Assembly (NCBI GenBank): GCA_018242605.1
Contig: JAFEBP010000023.1
Location: 1 to 64,000, forward strand
Source of the DNA: Planctomycetota bacterium
GTDB taxonomy: Bacteria; Planctomycetota; Phycisphaerae; Phycisphaerales; UBA1924
Direction of reading: 5' to 3'
DNA length: 64,000 nucleotides
The notes below the pieces were generated by a model. It worked only from the letters and a program-made list of their open reading frames with translations, was not told where the DNA came from and made no database searches. A program made the position numbers and the translations under genes. Below are positions 24,319 through 33,284 of this stretch, one piece after another; the first letter of the stretch is position 1, and every line of letters begins with the position of its first letter.

Positions 24319-24546
24319 TCAGGCCGCTTTGCGCATCACGCGGCGAGATTGGCCGGTGGCGGTGCGCGTGTTCTTGCGTGCTGTGGCCTTGAGCGGCGAG
24401 GTCGCCTTGGCGGCGCGGGCGCTGGCCCATGAGGTGAGCCGCGTCGTTCCCATGACGGGGTTGAGCGTGCGGCGCGTGGCTTGGGTGCGAACCGCCGGCC
24501 GCGTGGCCGTGATCCGCTTGGTGGTTCTGCTGGTGGCTCGTTTCAT
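24319..24546 (-). CDS. Small highly basic Ala/Arg/Thr-rich protein, possibly nucleoid-associated
   Basis: 75-residue protein made almost entirely of Ala, Arg, Thr, Lys, Ser and Pro-free turns, beginning MKRATSRTTKRITATRPAVR and ending SRRVMRKAA. There are only two acidic residues or fewer. Such composition is typical of histone-like DNA-binding tails. There is no recognisable domain. A rho-independent terminator directly downstream on the same strand supports a real gene. The start is the ATG before MKR; the ribosome site is weak. Confidence 0.65.
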   Translation of the reverse strand: MKRATSRTTKRITATRPAVRTQATRRTLNPVMGTTRLTSWASARAAKATSPLKATARKNTRTATGQSRRVMRKAA

Positions 24547-24722
24547 CCGTGAGGTCCAGGGCCGGCGAAACCCCCGATCAGGAGGATCGCCGCGGGTGCT
24601 GTGGGCCGCGTCCTTGCGACCCCGAGCACCCGTTGCGGTACACCGGTGATCGGACGGAGCGCGGGGCGGGTTGAGCGCAGCGGAATAATTTCGCGCCGCG
24701 GCGGGCGAGACCGTGCAGCAGA

Positions 24723-24914
24723 TCACTTGCGCGTGGGGGACTTGCCGCCGATGGTGAGCGAGGTCGCCTTGCCGCGGCGCTTGAGGGGCCTGAGCCGCTC
24801 GGGCAGCGCGGAGCGGACGATGTACAGCCCCGCGAGGATCGCGCACACCGTCACCACCCAGAACTGCCAGTCGTGGGCGGGCACGGGCGCGGCGGCGAGG
24901 AACGCGGCGATCAC
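24723..24914 (-). CDS. Small membrane protein
   Basis: 63-residue protein with one hydrophobic helix (about 17-37, WQFWVVTVCAILAGLYIV) and a basic tail (ERLRPLKRRGKATSLTIGGK). The predicted topology is a periplasmic N-terminus with a positively charged cytoplasmic C-terminus. GTG start at 24914 with no clear ribosome site. Unknown function; divergent from the methyltransferase gene, 56 bp away. Confidence 0.6.
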   Translation of the reverse strand: MIAAFLAAAPVPAHDWQFWVVTVCAILAGLYIVRSALPERLRPLKRRGKATSLTIGGKSPTRK

Positions 24915-24970
24915 GCGTGATCGTACGGTCCGCCGCGGGCGGTGTTGCCCGCCATAACGTACACTGCCCG

Positions 24971-26473
24971 ATGCACCCGCTCGCCGCGCTCAAGCAGATC
25001 CTGATCGACGCACGCTACGAGCAGGACGCGCTCGTGCCGCTCACCACCGCCACGCCCGCCGGGCACGGCGTGGACCCAACAGCCCTCGAGCGGCTCGTCG
25101 CGGCCCCCACGCGCGTCAACGCGCTCGCCCGGCTCTTCTACTTCGGGCGGGCGCTCTCCACGCAGGCTGCCGACGAGGCCCTCGCGCCGCTGGGTTCCGC
25201 GCCGCTGGTGGAAGCAGGGCTGCTGACGTCCAAGGACGGCTCGGTACGTTCCACGTGCGTGCTGGCCAGCGTGCTGGGCACGATCATCTGCCGCGACTTT
25301 GAGTCCTGGGTCACCGGCCGGCCGCTGGGCCACGACTACGTGCTGGGCGTGGGCCTGGCCTCCCGCCTGCTCAACGACTTCACCGTCCGCGTCAAGGCCC
25401 GGCTCGCCCTGGACATCGGCACCGGCCAGGGATTCCAGGCCCTGCGGGCCGCGGCGCACTGCGAGCGGGTCATCGCCACCGACATCAACGCGCGGGCCCT
25501 GCGGCTCGCCGGCATCGCGATGCAGATCAACAGCGTCACCAACGTCGAGCTGCGCGAGGGAAGCCTCTTCGAGCCCGTCGTGGCGGAGAAGGGCACGTTT
25601 GATCTCATCATCAGCAACCCACCGTTCGTGATCTCCCCGCCGCACGACATCTCCGCCATCGGCGGCCGGTGGGAGGGCGACGAGTTCGTGCGCGAGCTCG
25701 TGCAGGGCATCCCCGAGTACCTCGCCCCCGGGGGCTACGCCACGGTGCTCTGCGACTGGCACCACCCCACGGTCGACGCGTGGAAGGACCGTGTGTGCTC
25801 GTGGCTCGAGGGCCGCGGCGTCGACGCGTGGATCCAGAAACTCAAGACCGACGACGCCCGCACCTACGCCACGCGCTGGCTGCGCGAGGCATCGAGCGCG
25901 CTGGGCGAGGCCGAGATCAGCAAGTCGCTCGAGCACCTGCCGGCGTGGCTGGCGTACTACGAGCGGCTGGGCATCGGCGCGGTGAGCATGGGCTCGATCA
26001 TCATGCGCAAACGGGCCCCGGCCCCGGGCGCGCCGGCCAACTTCATCCGCGCCGACGCGCCGGGCATCGACGGCGGCGGCGGGCCCGCGAGCGATCAGGC
26101 GCTGCGGATGTTCCGCAACGAACTGGCGCTGCGCTCGGCCCCGAACGAAGATGCGCTCCTGGATTTGCGGCTGGGCGTGAGCCCCGACGCCGAACTGCAG
26201 CAGCGGTGCGGAGTCTCCGGCGGGGCGTGGCGGCCCCGCTCCTCGGTGCTGCGCGAGTCCAGCGGGGCCGAGTTCCCGGTGTCGCTCGACTCGCTCACCT
26301 CCACGGTGCTGGCGAAGCTCAACCCCGCGAAGACCGCGCGCGAATCGATCCATGAACTAGCCAAGCAGGTGGGCGCCGACCCGGCGATCGCGATGAAGCA
26401 GACCGCGCCGTTCCTGGCGAAGATGCTCAGGCTGACGCACGTGGAAGTGGTGGGCGGGGATACCGCTTCCTGA
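24971..26473 (+). CDS. SAM-dependent methyltransferase with NPPF motif
   Basis: 500-residue protein. An N-terminal alpha-helical region (about 1-135) is followed by a Rossmann methyltransferase domain (about 140-330) with motif I LDIGTGQGFQAL, ATDINARALRLA, and the NPPF motif in IISNPPFVISPP, which is the mark of N6-adenine or N5-glutamine methyltransferases such as PrmC and RlmG/RsmC-type enzymes. A further 170 residues at the C-terminus are not in short PrmC proteins. The layout resembles large bacterial methyltransferases annotated only generally, so the substrate (rRNA or protein glutamine) is not settled. The ATG at 24971 is the first that directly precedes the conserved helical part. 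Confidence 0.85.
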   Translation: MHPLAALKQILIDARYEQDALVPLTTATPAGHGVDPTALERLVAAPTRVNALARLFYFGRALSTQAADEALAPLGSAPLVEAGLLTSKDGSVRSTCVLASVLGTIICRDFESWVTGRPLGHDYVLGVGLASRLLNDFTVRVKARLALDIGTGQGFQALRAAAHCERVIATDINARALRLAGIAMQINSVTNVELREGSLFEPVVAEKGTFDLIISNPPFVISPPHDISAIGGRWEGDEFVRELVQGIPEYLAPGGYATVLCDWHHPTVDAWKDRVCSWLEGRGVDAWIQKLKTDDARTYATRWLREASSALGEAEISKSLEHLPAWLAYYERLGIGAVSMGSIIMRKRAPAPGAPANFIRADAPGIDGGGGPASDQALRMFRNELALRSAPNEDALLDLRLGVSPDAELQQRCGVSGGAWRPRSSVLRESSGAEFPVSLDSLTSTVLAKLNPAKTARESIHELAKQVGADPAIAMKQTAPFLAKMLRLTHVEVVGGDTAS

Positions 26474-26711
26474 CCGCGCAAAAGCCGTCCCCACTCCCCG
26501 GCCATCTCCTGACGGAGCCCAAACCCTCCATTGCCTCGAAGCACCAAGGCTCCTCGCCGCGTGCCACGCGGCACTTCACGCTCGCACGCGCGGCCGCCCA
26601 GAGGCATCGCAGCGCTATCGGACAATACCGGCGCGCCCGGCTCTGCCTTCGGCCCCGGCAACTACCATTGCCCTTCCCCGGTACCACGGCTGTACTCATC
26701 CGGAGCCGACC

Positions 26712-27599
26712 TTGCACAACCGCCGCGGATTCACGCTCATCGAACTGCTCGTGGTGATCGCGATCATCTCGATCCTCATGGGGCTCATTCTGCCCTCGCT
26801 GGCGGGCTCGCGGCGGACGGCCCGCTCCGCCGCGGGCTTCGCGAACATGCGCTCGGTGGCCACGGTGCTGCTCATCTACACCACCGATCACCAGGAGGAT
26901 TTCCTCAACCCCTTCCGGGCCAGTTGGCAGCAGCAGCGTGACGGCATCGTGCCGCAGTGGAGCGAGGCGGTCTCGTCCAAGGACCCGCACAACCGCTGGG
27001 ACTTCCTCACCCCCATCTGCCAGGCCTGCAACACCGAGGGATTCTCCTCTATGTGGTACTCATACCTCGCCGAGTACCGCGGCGAGCCGCGGTATTCTCC
27101 CGTGCAGGTCTCGCCCAACGACGCCGACGTCATCAGCGTCTTCAACGACGCCAAGGGCGACCCCAACGCCGTGGGCGAGTCGCACCTCTTCCCCAGCAGT
27201 TTCCTCTACTCGCCCGTCTTCTGGAGCAAGCCCGAGCGGTACGCGGGCTCCATCCGCGGCAGCATGCTGCCGGACATGATCCGCACCGCCCTGCAATCTT
27301 CGGTCATCAAGCCCAGCGCCAAGGTGGTGGTGTGGGAGCGGGCCGACTTCGCGCAGCAGTCGTATCCCAACTGGGCCAGTGTGCGCGCCAGGACGCACAT
27401 CGCGCTGGTCGACGGCAGTTGCGACACGGTGGACATGGGCGACCTGACCCGCCGCGCACTGGACGCCATCGCCACGCCCGACACCAACGACGACGATCTG
27501 GCCCCGTGCGACGCGGACCTGGGTAACCCTCTCAAGCCGTTCCCGCTCTTCTTCTTCGCCACCCGCAACGGCGTGAAGGGGCGCGACATCGCCCGGTGA
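26712..27599 (+). CDS. Type II secretion / type IV pilus-like pseudopilin
   Basis: 295-residue prepilin-like protein. N-terminus HNRRGFTLIELLVVIAIISI is a classic prepilin peptidase site, with cleavage after the Gly of RRG and methylation of the following Phe, and a hydrophobic helix to about residue 27. The remainder has a globular region with the H-X9-DG-like end typical of planctomycete pseudopilins (RTHIALVDGSCDTVDMGD near residue 237). The start codon is TTG at 26712, supported by GGAG six to seven bases upstream. No other secretion genes are adjacent, so it is an orphan prepilin as commonly found in planctomycetes. Confidence 0.92.
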   Translation: MHNRRGFTLIELLVVIAIISILMGLILPSLAGSRRTARSAAGFANMRSVATVLLIYTTDHQEDFLNPFRASWQQQRDGIVPQWSEAVSSKDPHNRWDFLTPICQACNTEGFSSMWYSYLAEYRGEPRYSPVQVSPNDADVISVFNDAKGDPNAVGESHLFPSSFLYSPVFWSKPERYAGSIRGSMLPDMIRTALQSSVIKPSAKVVVWERADFAQQSYPNWASVRARTHIALVDGSCDTVDMGDLTRRALDAIATPDTNDDDLAPCDADLGNPLKPFPLFFFATRNGVKGRDIAR

Positions 27600-27661
27600 T
27601 CCACCGGCTTCCCCGGCGTCACAGACGACGGATTTTGCCGGCACGCTACTCTTAAGGCTTG

Positions 27662-28405
27662 ATGCCCGCAGCCACACTCTCCGAACCCGAGTCAACGACG
27701 CCCGCCGCAACCACGCCGGTGGCGCAGCTGCGCGACATCCGCAAGACCTACTTCAAGCCCGACGGCTCGGTGATGGTGGAGGCCTTGAAGGGCGTGGACC
27801 TTACCTTCATGCCCGGCGAGTACGTCGCGATCATGGGCTCCTCGGGCTCCGGCAAGTCCACGCTCATGAACGTGCTGGGCTGCCTGGACAGGCCCACCTC
27901 GGGCCAGTTCCTGCTCGGCGACCGCGACGTGGTCAACATGGACGATGAAGACCTGTCGCGCTTCCGGGGCCGCACCATCGGCTTTGTCTTCCAGTCGTTC
28001 AACCTCATCCCCGAGCTCACGATCGTCGAGAACGTCGCCACCCCGCTCTTTTACCAGGGCCTGCACAAGCGCGACCGGATCGAGCGCGCCCGCGGGTCGC
28101 TGTGCGACGTGGGGCTGGGCGACCGCCTGGACCACACGCCCCGCGAGCTCTCCGGCGGCCAGCAGCAGCGCGTCGCCATCGCCCGCGCCCTGGTCACCCG
28201 CCCGCTCGTGCTGATGGCCGACGAACCCACCGGCAACCTTGATTCCGCCACCGGCGCGGCCATCCTCAACCTCTTTGATGAGCTCAACCGCTCCGGCATG
28301 ACCATCCTCATGGTCACGCACGACAACAACGTCGCGGCACGCTGCAAGCGGATCGTCCGGCTGAGCGACGGCGTGGTCGCGACAGACGAGATCGTGCGGA
28401 CGTAA
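27662..28405 (+). CDS. ABC transporter ATP-binding protein, MacB/LolD type
   Basis: 247-residue ATPase with all motifs: Walker A GSSGSGKST, Q-loop FVFQSFNLIPELT, signature LSGGQQQRVAIARAL, Walker B PLVLMADEPTGNLD, and switch His in MVTHDNNV. The pattern NVLGCLDRPTSGQ and NLDSATG place it in the LolD/MacB/FtsE group, which powers lipoprotein release, macrolide or cell-wall-linked export. No permease gene is adjacent in the window, as the next gene runs the other way, so its partner lies elsewhere. ATG 27662 is preceded by AAGG. Confidence 0.94.
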   Translation: MPAATLSEPESTTPAATTPVAQLRDIRKTYFKPDGSVMVEALKGVDLTFMPGEYVAIMGSSGSGKSTLMNVLGCLDRPTSGQFLLGDRDVVNMDDEDLSRFRGRTIGFVFQSFNLIPELTIVENVATPLFYQGLHKRDRIERARGSLCDVGLGDRLDHTPRELSGGQQQRVAIARALVTRPLVLMADEPTGNLDSATGAAILNLFDELNRSGMTILMVTHDNNVAARCKRIVRLSDGVVATDEIVRT

Positions 28406-28414
28406 GGACTCTCT

Positions 28415-28849
28415 TCACTCCGGCGCCGGATCGCGGTTGGGCGCAAACTCCACGCCCGCCAGGTCGTGCACGCGCCGGGCAAAGACGCTGAGCAGATCGC
28501 GCTCTCTCGCAAGGTCGCGCCGCTGCACGCCCCGTGCGCTCGCCGCGATGCGGTCGCCCTCCCGGCGCGCCGTCAGCTCGAACTCGACATCGTCCGACGC
28601 CAGGTACGTGAACGTCCGCTGCGTCTCACCCGAGGTGGATTCCAGGATCGCCAGGCTCGTGCGCTTGGACGCCACGACCGCCGCGGCGTCCAGATCGTCC
28701 CAATCGCCCCTCACCACGATCGACGGCGGATCTCCGCCGATGCCCGGCTCGGGCGCGATCGTCGGCACGCCGCACCCGCCCATGCACGCGGCCACGGCCC
28801 ACGCCGCGTGGGTCATGGTGGGCCACCGCCTGGCGCCGCCCGGGCTCAC
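28415..28849 (-). CDS. Small putative lipoprotein coupled to the HtrA gene
   Basis: 144-residue protein with an N-terminal hydrophobic stretch and an ACMGGC sequence that looks like a lipobox, so it is probably a lipoprotein. The mature part has no recognised domain; it resembles small envelope proteins (LAILESTSGETQRTFTYLASDD). The GTG at 28849 overlaps the stop of the upstream HtrA gene in a GTGA junction; an alternative ATG is at 28816, closer to the lipobox. The overlap suggests joint function with the protease, perhaps as an accessory subunit (inference). Confidence 0.7.
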   Translation of the reverse strand: MSPGGARRWPTMTHAAWAVAACMGGCGVPTIAPEPGIGGDPPSIVVRGDWDDLDAAAVVASKRTSLAILESTSGETQRTFTYLASDDVEFELTARREGDRIAASARGVQRRDLARERDLLSVFARRVHDLAGVEFAPNRDPAPE

Positions 28850-30948
28850 TTGCCGTCGGCCTTCTTCTCTTCTTCCTTCTTGGTGATGGGCTTCCAGTCG
28901 GGCTCGGCGAACAGGAAGTACGTCCGCGTGCCACGGAGGACCACAAAGGTAACCTTCGCGGGCTGCTCCTTGGCGATCTTCTCCATCGCCTTGCGGTACG
29001 AGGGGATGTCCTTGATCTCGTCGGAGCCGATGTGCTGGATGAGGTCGCCGGCGTTCACGCCCGCGAGGCCCGCCCAGCCGGCCCGCTCGCAGTTCTCCAC
29101 CAGCACGCCCGAAACGTCGTCGCCCCAGCGCGATTCATCGCGGTCGAAGAACGTCAGTTCGCGCACGGAAAGTTCAAAGTCCTTGTTGTCGTCCTTCAAC
29201 GCCTCCTCGCGGGTGATGCGGGAGCGCTCCAGGTCCACAGACACCTCGACGGTCTTGCCTTCGCGGATCACCGTGATCTTCGCGGGCTGCGCCGTGGGCA
29301 GGGCGCGGATCTTGCGGTTGAGCGCGCCCGCCTCCTGCGCGGTGCGGGGCGCGAACTTGTCGCCGTTGAGCGCCACGATGATGTCGCCCACCTTGAGATC
29401 GCTCTTGGCCGCCACCGTGCCGGGGTACACGCGCGTGATGCGGAAGCCCAGCCACGACTTGTCGCCCAGCTTCTCGGCCAGGTCCTTGAGCACCACCTGC
29501 GTCGCGATGCCGATCCAGCTCTTGGCCACTTCACGCGGCGGGTCTTCCTTCTTGTCCGGGCGGGGCTTGATGATCGTCACGAAGCTCTTGCCCTGGCGGT
29601 CAAAGCCCACGAGCAGGAACTCGGGGATCGGGTCCTTGCTCATGATCGCCTTGTACGCCTCCACCGCCGCGGCCATGGTCTTGACCGGCTGGCCGTCCAC
29701 CTCGCGGATGATGTCCCCGGGCATGATCTGCGGCTCGGCCACCTCGGCGGGGCTGCCCGAGCGGATGCTGGTCACGAACGCGCCGTTGGCGTCGTCTAAC
29801 TGCAGGTCGCGGGCCAGTTTCTCGGTGATCTCGCGGACCGTCACGCCCCACAGACGCAGGGATGCCTCGTCGCCGGTTTCCTTGAGCATTTTCTCGGTGG
29901 TGATCTCGGCCTTGCCGGTCTGATCGCCCCGCCGGTACTCAAAGGTCACGACCGAGCCAACCTTCTTCTCCGCGATCTGCCGCGCGAACGGGGGCACTTC
30001 CTCGGGGAAGCGGACGGTCACGGCCTTGCCGTCCATCGCCGTGATCAGGTCGCCGGCCTTGAGGCCCGCCTTGTCGGCCGGGCTGTTCTTGACGACGCTG
30101 TTGACGATCACACCTTCCTTGTAATCCGAGCGCTTGATGGACTTGAGCGCCACGCCGATGCTGCTGCGGGCCACCTCGCCGTTCTTGATGAGGCTCTCGT
30201 ACACCGGCTGCGCGAGCGACTGGGGGATGGCCAGGCCGATGCCCGACGAACCGATCTTGATGGCGTTGACGCCCACCACGCGTCCGTCCAGGTCCACGAG
30301 CGGGCCGCCGCTGTTGCCGGGGTTGATGGCCGCGTCGTGCTGGATCCAACTGGTGAACAGGCCGGTGCGGCCGCGTTCAAAGGCCAGTTCCTCCACGTCG
30401 TCCCCGCTGTCGGCGGTGAAGACGCGGTCGGTGTTGCTCACGATGCCCAGCGTGACCGAGCGCGACAGGGCCAGGGGCGAGCCCATGGCCATTACGGTGT
30501 CGCCCACGACCAGCTTGCCGGATTCGCCGAAGTCCGCGTGCGGCAGCACCTCGCCGGGGTTGAGCTTGCTGATGTCGATCTTGAGCACCGCCAGGTCGGT
30601 GAGCACATCCTCGCCCACCAGCGTCGCGGGCAGCTCGCGCTTGTCCGCGAGCGTCACGCGGAACTTGCGGCCGTCGTTCACCACGTGCTGATTCGTCAGC
30701 ACGTACCCCTCGGGAGAGAGGATCGTGCCGCTGCCCGTGGAGCCGCCCTTGGTCTCCTTGCCGCCGTAGTACGACACCGTGATCACGCTGATGTTGACCA
30801 GGCAGGGGTACACGCGGTCGCGGGCCTTGGCCACCATGCTCCGCATCGCCTCGCGCAGATGCTCGGGGGAGGCGTCCTGCGCCGGAGCGACCGAGGCAAC
30901 GCAGAGCAACGCGGCGGCGAAGGGGACGAACACGCGGGACAGTTTCAT
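28846..30948 (-). CDS. HtrA/DegP-type serine protease with four PDZ domains
   Basis: 700-residue exported protease/chaperone. Signal peptide MKLSRVFVPFAAALLCVASVAPAQ. The trypsin-like domain (about 40-250) has the catalytic triad: His88 in TNQHVV, Asp118 in LTDLAVL, Ser213 in GNSGGP. Four PDZ domains follow: about 262-350 (SPADKAGLKAGDLITAMDG), 360-460 (QIMPGDIIREVDGQ), 470-570 (SDLKVGDIIVALNGDK) and 590-690 (AGLAGVNAGDLIQHIGSDE). Classical DegP has two, so this is an extended form; additional PDZ repeats probably give wider substrate or partner binding. The gene is followed by the overlapping small lipoprotein gene. Confidence 0.95.
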   Translation of the reverse strand: MKLSRVFVPFAAALLCVASVAPAQDASPEHLREAMRSMVAKARDRVYPCLVNISVITVSYYGGKETKGGSTGSGTILSPEGYVLTNQHVVNDGRKFRVTLADKRELPATLVGEDVLTDLAVLKIDISKLNPGEVLPHADFGESGKLVVGDTVMAMGSPLALSRSVTLGIVSNTDRVFTADSGDDVEELAFERGRTGLFTSWIQHDAAINPGNSGGPLVDLDGRVVGVNAIKIGSSGIGLAIPQSLAQPVYESLIKNGEVARSSIGVALKSIKRSDYKEGVIVNSVVKNSPADKAGLKAGDLITAMDGKAVTVRFPEEVPPFARQIAEKKVGSVVTFEYRRGDQTGKAEITTEKMLKETGDEASLRLWGVTVREITEKLARDLQLDDANGAFVTSIRSGSPAEVAEPQIMPGDIIREVDGQPVKTMAAAVEAYKAIMSKDPIPEFLLVGFDRQGKSFVTIIKPRPDKKEDPPREVAKSWIGIATQVVLKDLAEKLGDKSWLGFRITRVYPGTVAAKSDLKVGDIIVALNGDKFAPRTAQEAGALNRKIRALPTAQPAKITVIREGKTVEVSVDLERSRITREEALKDDNKDFELSVRELTFFDRDESRWGDDVSGVLVENCERAGWAGLAGVNAGDLIQHIGSDEIKDIPSYRKAMEKIAKEQPAKVTFVVLRGTRTYFLFAEPDWKPITKKEEEKKADGK

Positions 30949-31117
30949 GCGGCTGAACTCCGTAGGTGCGCGGCGTGCGCCGCGTCAGGGGTGAGGGTAG
31001 CAGGGCCCGATGTTGGCTTGTACCGCACGAGTCGGGTGGAGGTTCGCGGAACGGGCGACCGCAGGTGCGGCACCCCGACACTTCGGGTTCCCGAGCGTGT
31101 CTTCGGTACTATCCGGT

Positions 31118-32284
31118 ATGACGGAGGCTCCACCACCCATACCAACCCGCGTCTTTGCCCTTCGCGGCGTCGATTCCCGCGGTCGAACCGTTGAGCAGCG
31201 CATCGCCGCGGTTGACTCCGAAGGCGCCGTCCGGCAGGCTGCGAAGCGCGGGCTCGAGAACATCGAGGTGCTGGCCGATGACTTCACCGCCATTCTGCCC
31301 GATGCTACACCCATCGGTGTGCGCCCCGCCGATCCCGACCAGGTCCACCGCGTCTCCAAACGGACGCCGGCGGCGAATGAGATTCTTCGACTCTTGCAGA
31401 CGTACCACTCCTTCGGCTGGTTGCCGGCAACGGGGGTTGTGATCCTGATAGCACGCAGGTTCCTTGCCAGACCTCCGGGCGTGTACGACGCGGTGCTTCT
31501 GGGTCTGCTGTTTGTTCCGTTGGCGCTCTGGGCCCTGAACCGCAACCGACCGTCCGACCTCTTCCGCCGCATGCAGTTAGCATCGGTCGAGGCGGACTTT
31601 CAGAGCGTGCTCGACCTCGCCGACGAGTTCGAACGCGTGAGAAAGGGCAAGCTGAGCGAGGAGTACGTGATCATTGTCTGCACGGACTGGCGCAGCAAGA
31701 CCCTCGCGAGACTGGGCCGACTCGAGGAGGCCCTCGAACTTGTCGATCGCCTCAAGTCCGACCCTCGCATCAACCCCGCCGTGTACTGGCACCAGAGAGC
31801 CCAGACCTACTCGTCCGCCCGACAGTACGACCGCGCGCTCGAGTGCTATCAGGAGTTCACCAGGCTGGAACCCAACAACGCGATGGGTTGGTTCGGGTTG
31901 ATCGACACCATGGCGCTCTGGCTGAATCGGCCCGCGGAAGCGCGCGCGGCGTTCAAACACCTCCAGGAACTGCCCGTTTCGGGCGCTCTGGTCGCGGGCG
32001 TCCAATATTCCGAAGCAATGATCCTTCTTGCAGAGTCCAAGTTCGCGGAGGCAAGGTCGCTCTTTGAAACCTGTCTTCCGCATTTTGTGCGTACCGCCCG
32101 GTCCACGCCGATCGCTCGCGGGCTCGTCGCGCTGATCCGCGCGCAACTCGCGATCGCGTGCGCCAAAACCGCGGACATGGAAGCCGCGCGGCGATACCTG
32201 CGCGACGCTGAGCCATTCCTAAAGCTCCACAGGGTTGATGCGCTGCTCGCACGAGCCCGCACGGCGGTCGGTGCGTCCGAGTGA
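31118..32284 (+). CDS. Membrane protein with GspF-like N-terminus and TPR region
   Basis: 388-residue protein. Residues about 10-50 (RVFALRGVDSRGRTVEQRIAAV..) resemble the N-terminal segment of GspF-type secretion platform proteins, in which a short beta-alpha unit carries an acidic-Gly pattern; here it is present without the GspF membrane domains. Two hydrophobic segments follow (about 98-120, 125-145), then about 230 residues of helical TPR repeats (LARLGRLEEALELVDRLKSDP, SARQYDRALECYQEF). The TPR part faces the cytoplasm if both segments cross the membrane. No known function; the similarity to GspF is short and could be chance. The gene is divergent from the HtrA gene. Confidence 0.75.
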   Translation: MTEAPPPIPTRVFALRGVDSRGRTVEQRIAAVDSEGAVRQAAKRGLENIEVLADDFTAILPDATPIGVRPADPDQVHRVSKRTPAANEILRLLQTYHSFGWLPATGVVILIARRFLARPPGVYDAVLLGLLFVPLALWALNRNRPSDLFRRMQLASVEADFQSVLDLADEFERVRKGKLSEEYVIIVCTDWRSKTLARLGRLEEALELVDRLKSDPRINPAVYWHQRAQTYSSARQYDRALECYQEFTRLEPNNAMGWFGLIDTMALWLNRPAEARAAFKHLQELPVSGALVAGVQYSEAMILLAESKFAEARSLFETCLPHFVRTARSTPIARGLVALIRAQLAIACAKTADMEAARRYLRDAEPFLKLHRVDALLARARTAVGASE

Positions 32285-32487
32285 ACACCGACGGTTCGCG
32301 CAAAGCCCGCGCAACACTCATACCAATCGCCGCTGGCATCGGGGCGTCACGTGTCCACCTGTTCACGCGACCGCAGCACACCGACCCTTGAACCGTGCGG
32401 TCAGTCTCGACGGAGGTAGAAGCCGCGGACAGCAGAGAGGTGTGCTTTCCCTGATGCCCGATGCCTGATCGCTGATGCCTTCCGGTA

Positions 32488-33234
32488 TCACTTCCCGAGT
32501 TTGGCCCGCAGCATCGTCCGCGTCTCTTCCATCCCCACGATCCTCGCCGACAGATCGGCCCCACGCTTCACCAGCGAGGAGTCGTCCGAGCCGTCGAGTT
32601 GGTTGAGCAGTTCCTTGGTGGCCCGCAGCGCGTGCGGGCCGCCCGTGGCGAGGCGCTTGGCGATCTCCGCCGCCGCGGCGTCCAGCTCCGCGGCGGTGGG
32701 CACCACGTGGTCCACCATGCCGATGTCAAAGGCCGCCTGCCCGCTCATCAGCCCCCCGCTCAGCAGCACGCGCCGGGCCCGCCCAGCCCCGATCTTGCGC
32801 ACCAGCCAGGGCGCCACCACCGCGGGACAGACGCCCAGGTCCACCTCCGGGTAGCCCATCTTGCTGTCGGCGTGCGTGATGGCGATATCGCAGACGCACG
32901 CCAGCCCGCACCCCCCGCCGATCGCCGCGCCCTGCACCCGGGCCAGGGTGACGCACGGCAGAGCGCGGATCTTGAGCGTCAGGTCCGCGAGCGAGTGCAG
33001 CAGGATTCCCGGCGCGGCGGGATCATCCAGCACGGCCTTGAGGTCCATCCCCGCGCAGAACGCCTTGCCCGCGCCGGCGAGCACCAGCACGGTGATCCCC
33101 GGCGCCGCCGCGGCCTGGTCGAGCCCCGCGTGCAGGTCGCGGAGCAGATCGATGGAGAGGGCGTTGCGCATCTCCTCGCGGCGGAGCGTGAGGGTGGCGA
33201 CGCGGTCGGTGATGTCGAGTGTGGCCAGGGGCAT
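32488..33234 (-). CDS. Enoyl-CoA hydratase/isomerase family protein (paralogue 1)
   Basis: 248-residue crotonase. Family marks: RNALSIDLLRDL, the oxyanion-hole segment AFCAGMDLKAV, and GAAIGGGCGLACVCDI. The Glu normally used for hydration, following GGG..L in HDIAIA-type enzymes, is replaced by a Val/Cys pattern here, so it may be a hydrolase, isomerase or lyase rather than a standard hydratase. Start ATG at 33234. It lies 50 bp downstream of a second crotonase on the same strand, suggesting a two-gene unit. The pathway is not determinable without the rest of the locus. Confidence 0.88.
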   Translation of the reverse strand: MPLATLDITDRVATLTLRREEMRNALSIDLLRDLHAGLDQAAAAPGITVLVLAGAGKAFCAGMDLKAVLDDPAAPGILLHSLADLTLKIRALPCVTLARVQGAAIGGGCGLACVCDIAITHADSKMGYPEVDLGVCPAVVAPWLVRKIGAGRARRVLLSGGLMSGQAAFDIGMVDHVVPTAAELDAAAAEIAKRLATGGPHALRATKELLNQLDGSDDSSLVKRGADLSARIVGMEETRTMLRAKLGK

Positions 33235-33284
33235 GATGTGCTTGCTTTGGTTCGGTTGAAGTTCTTCCACAACAGCGGCGCGGC

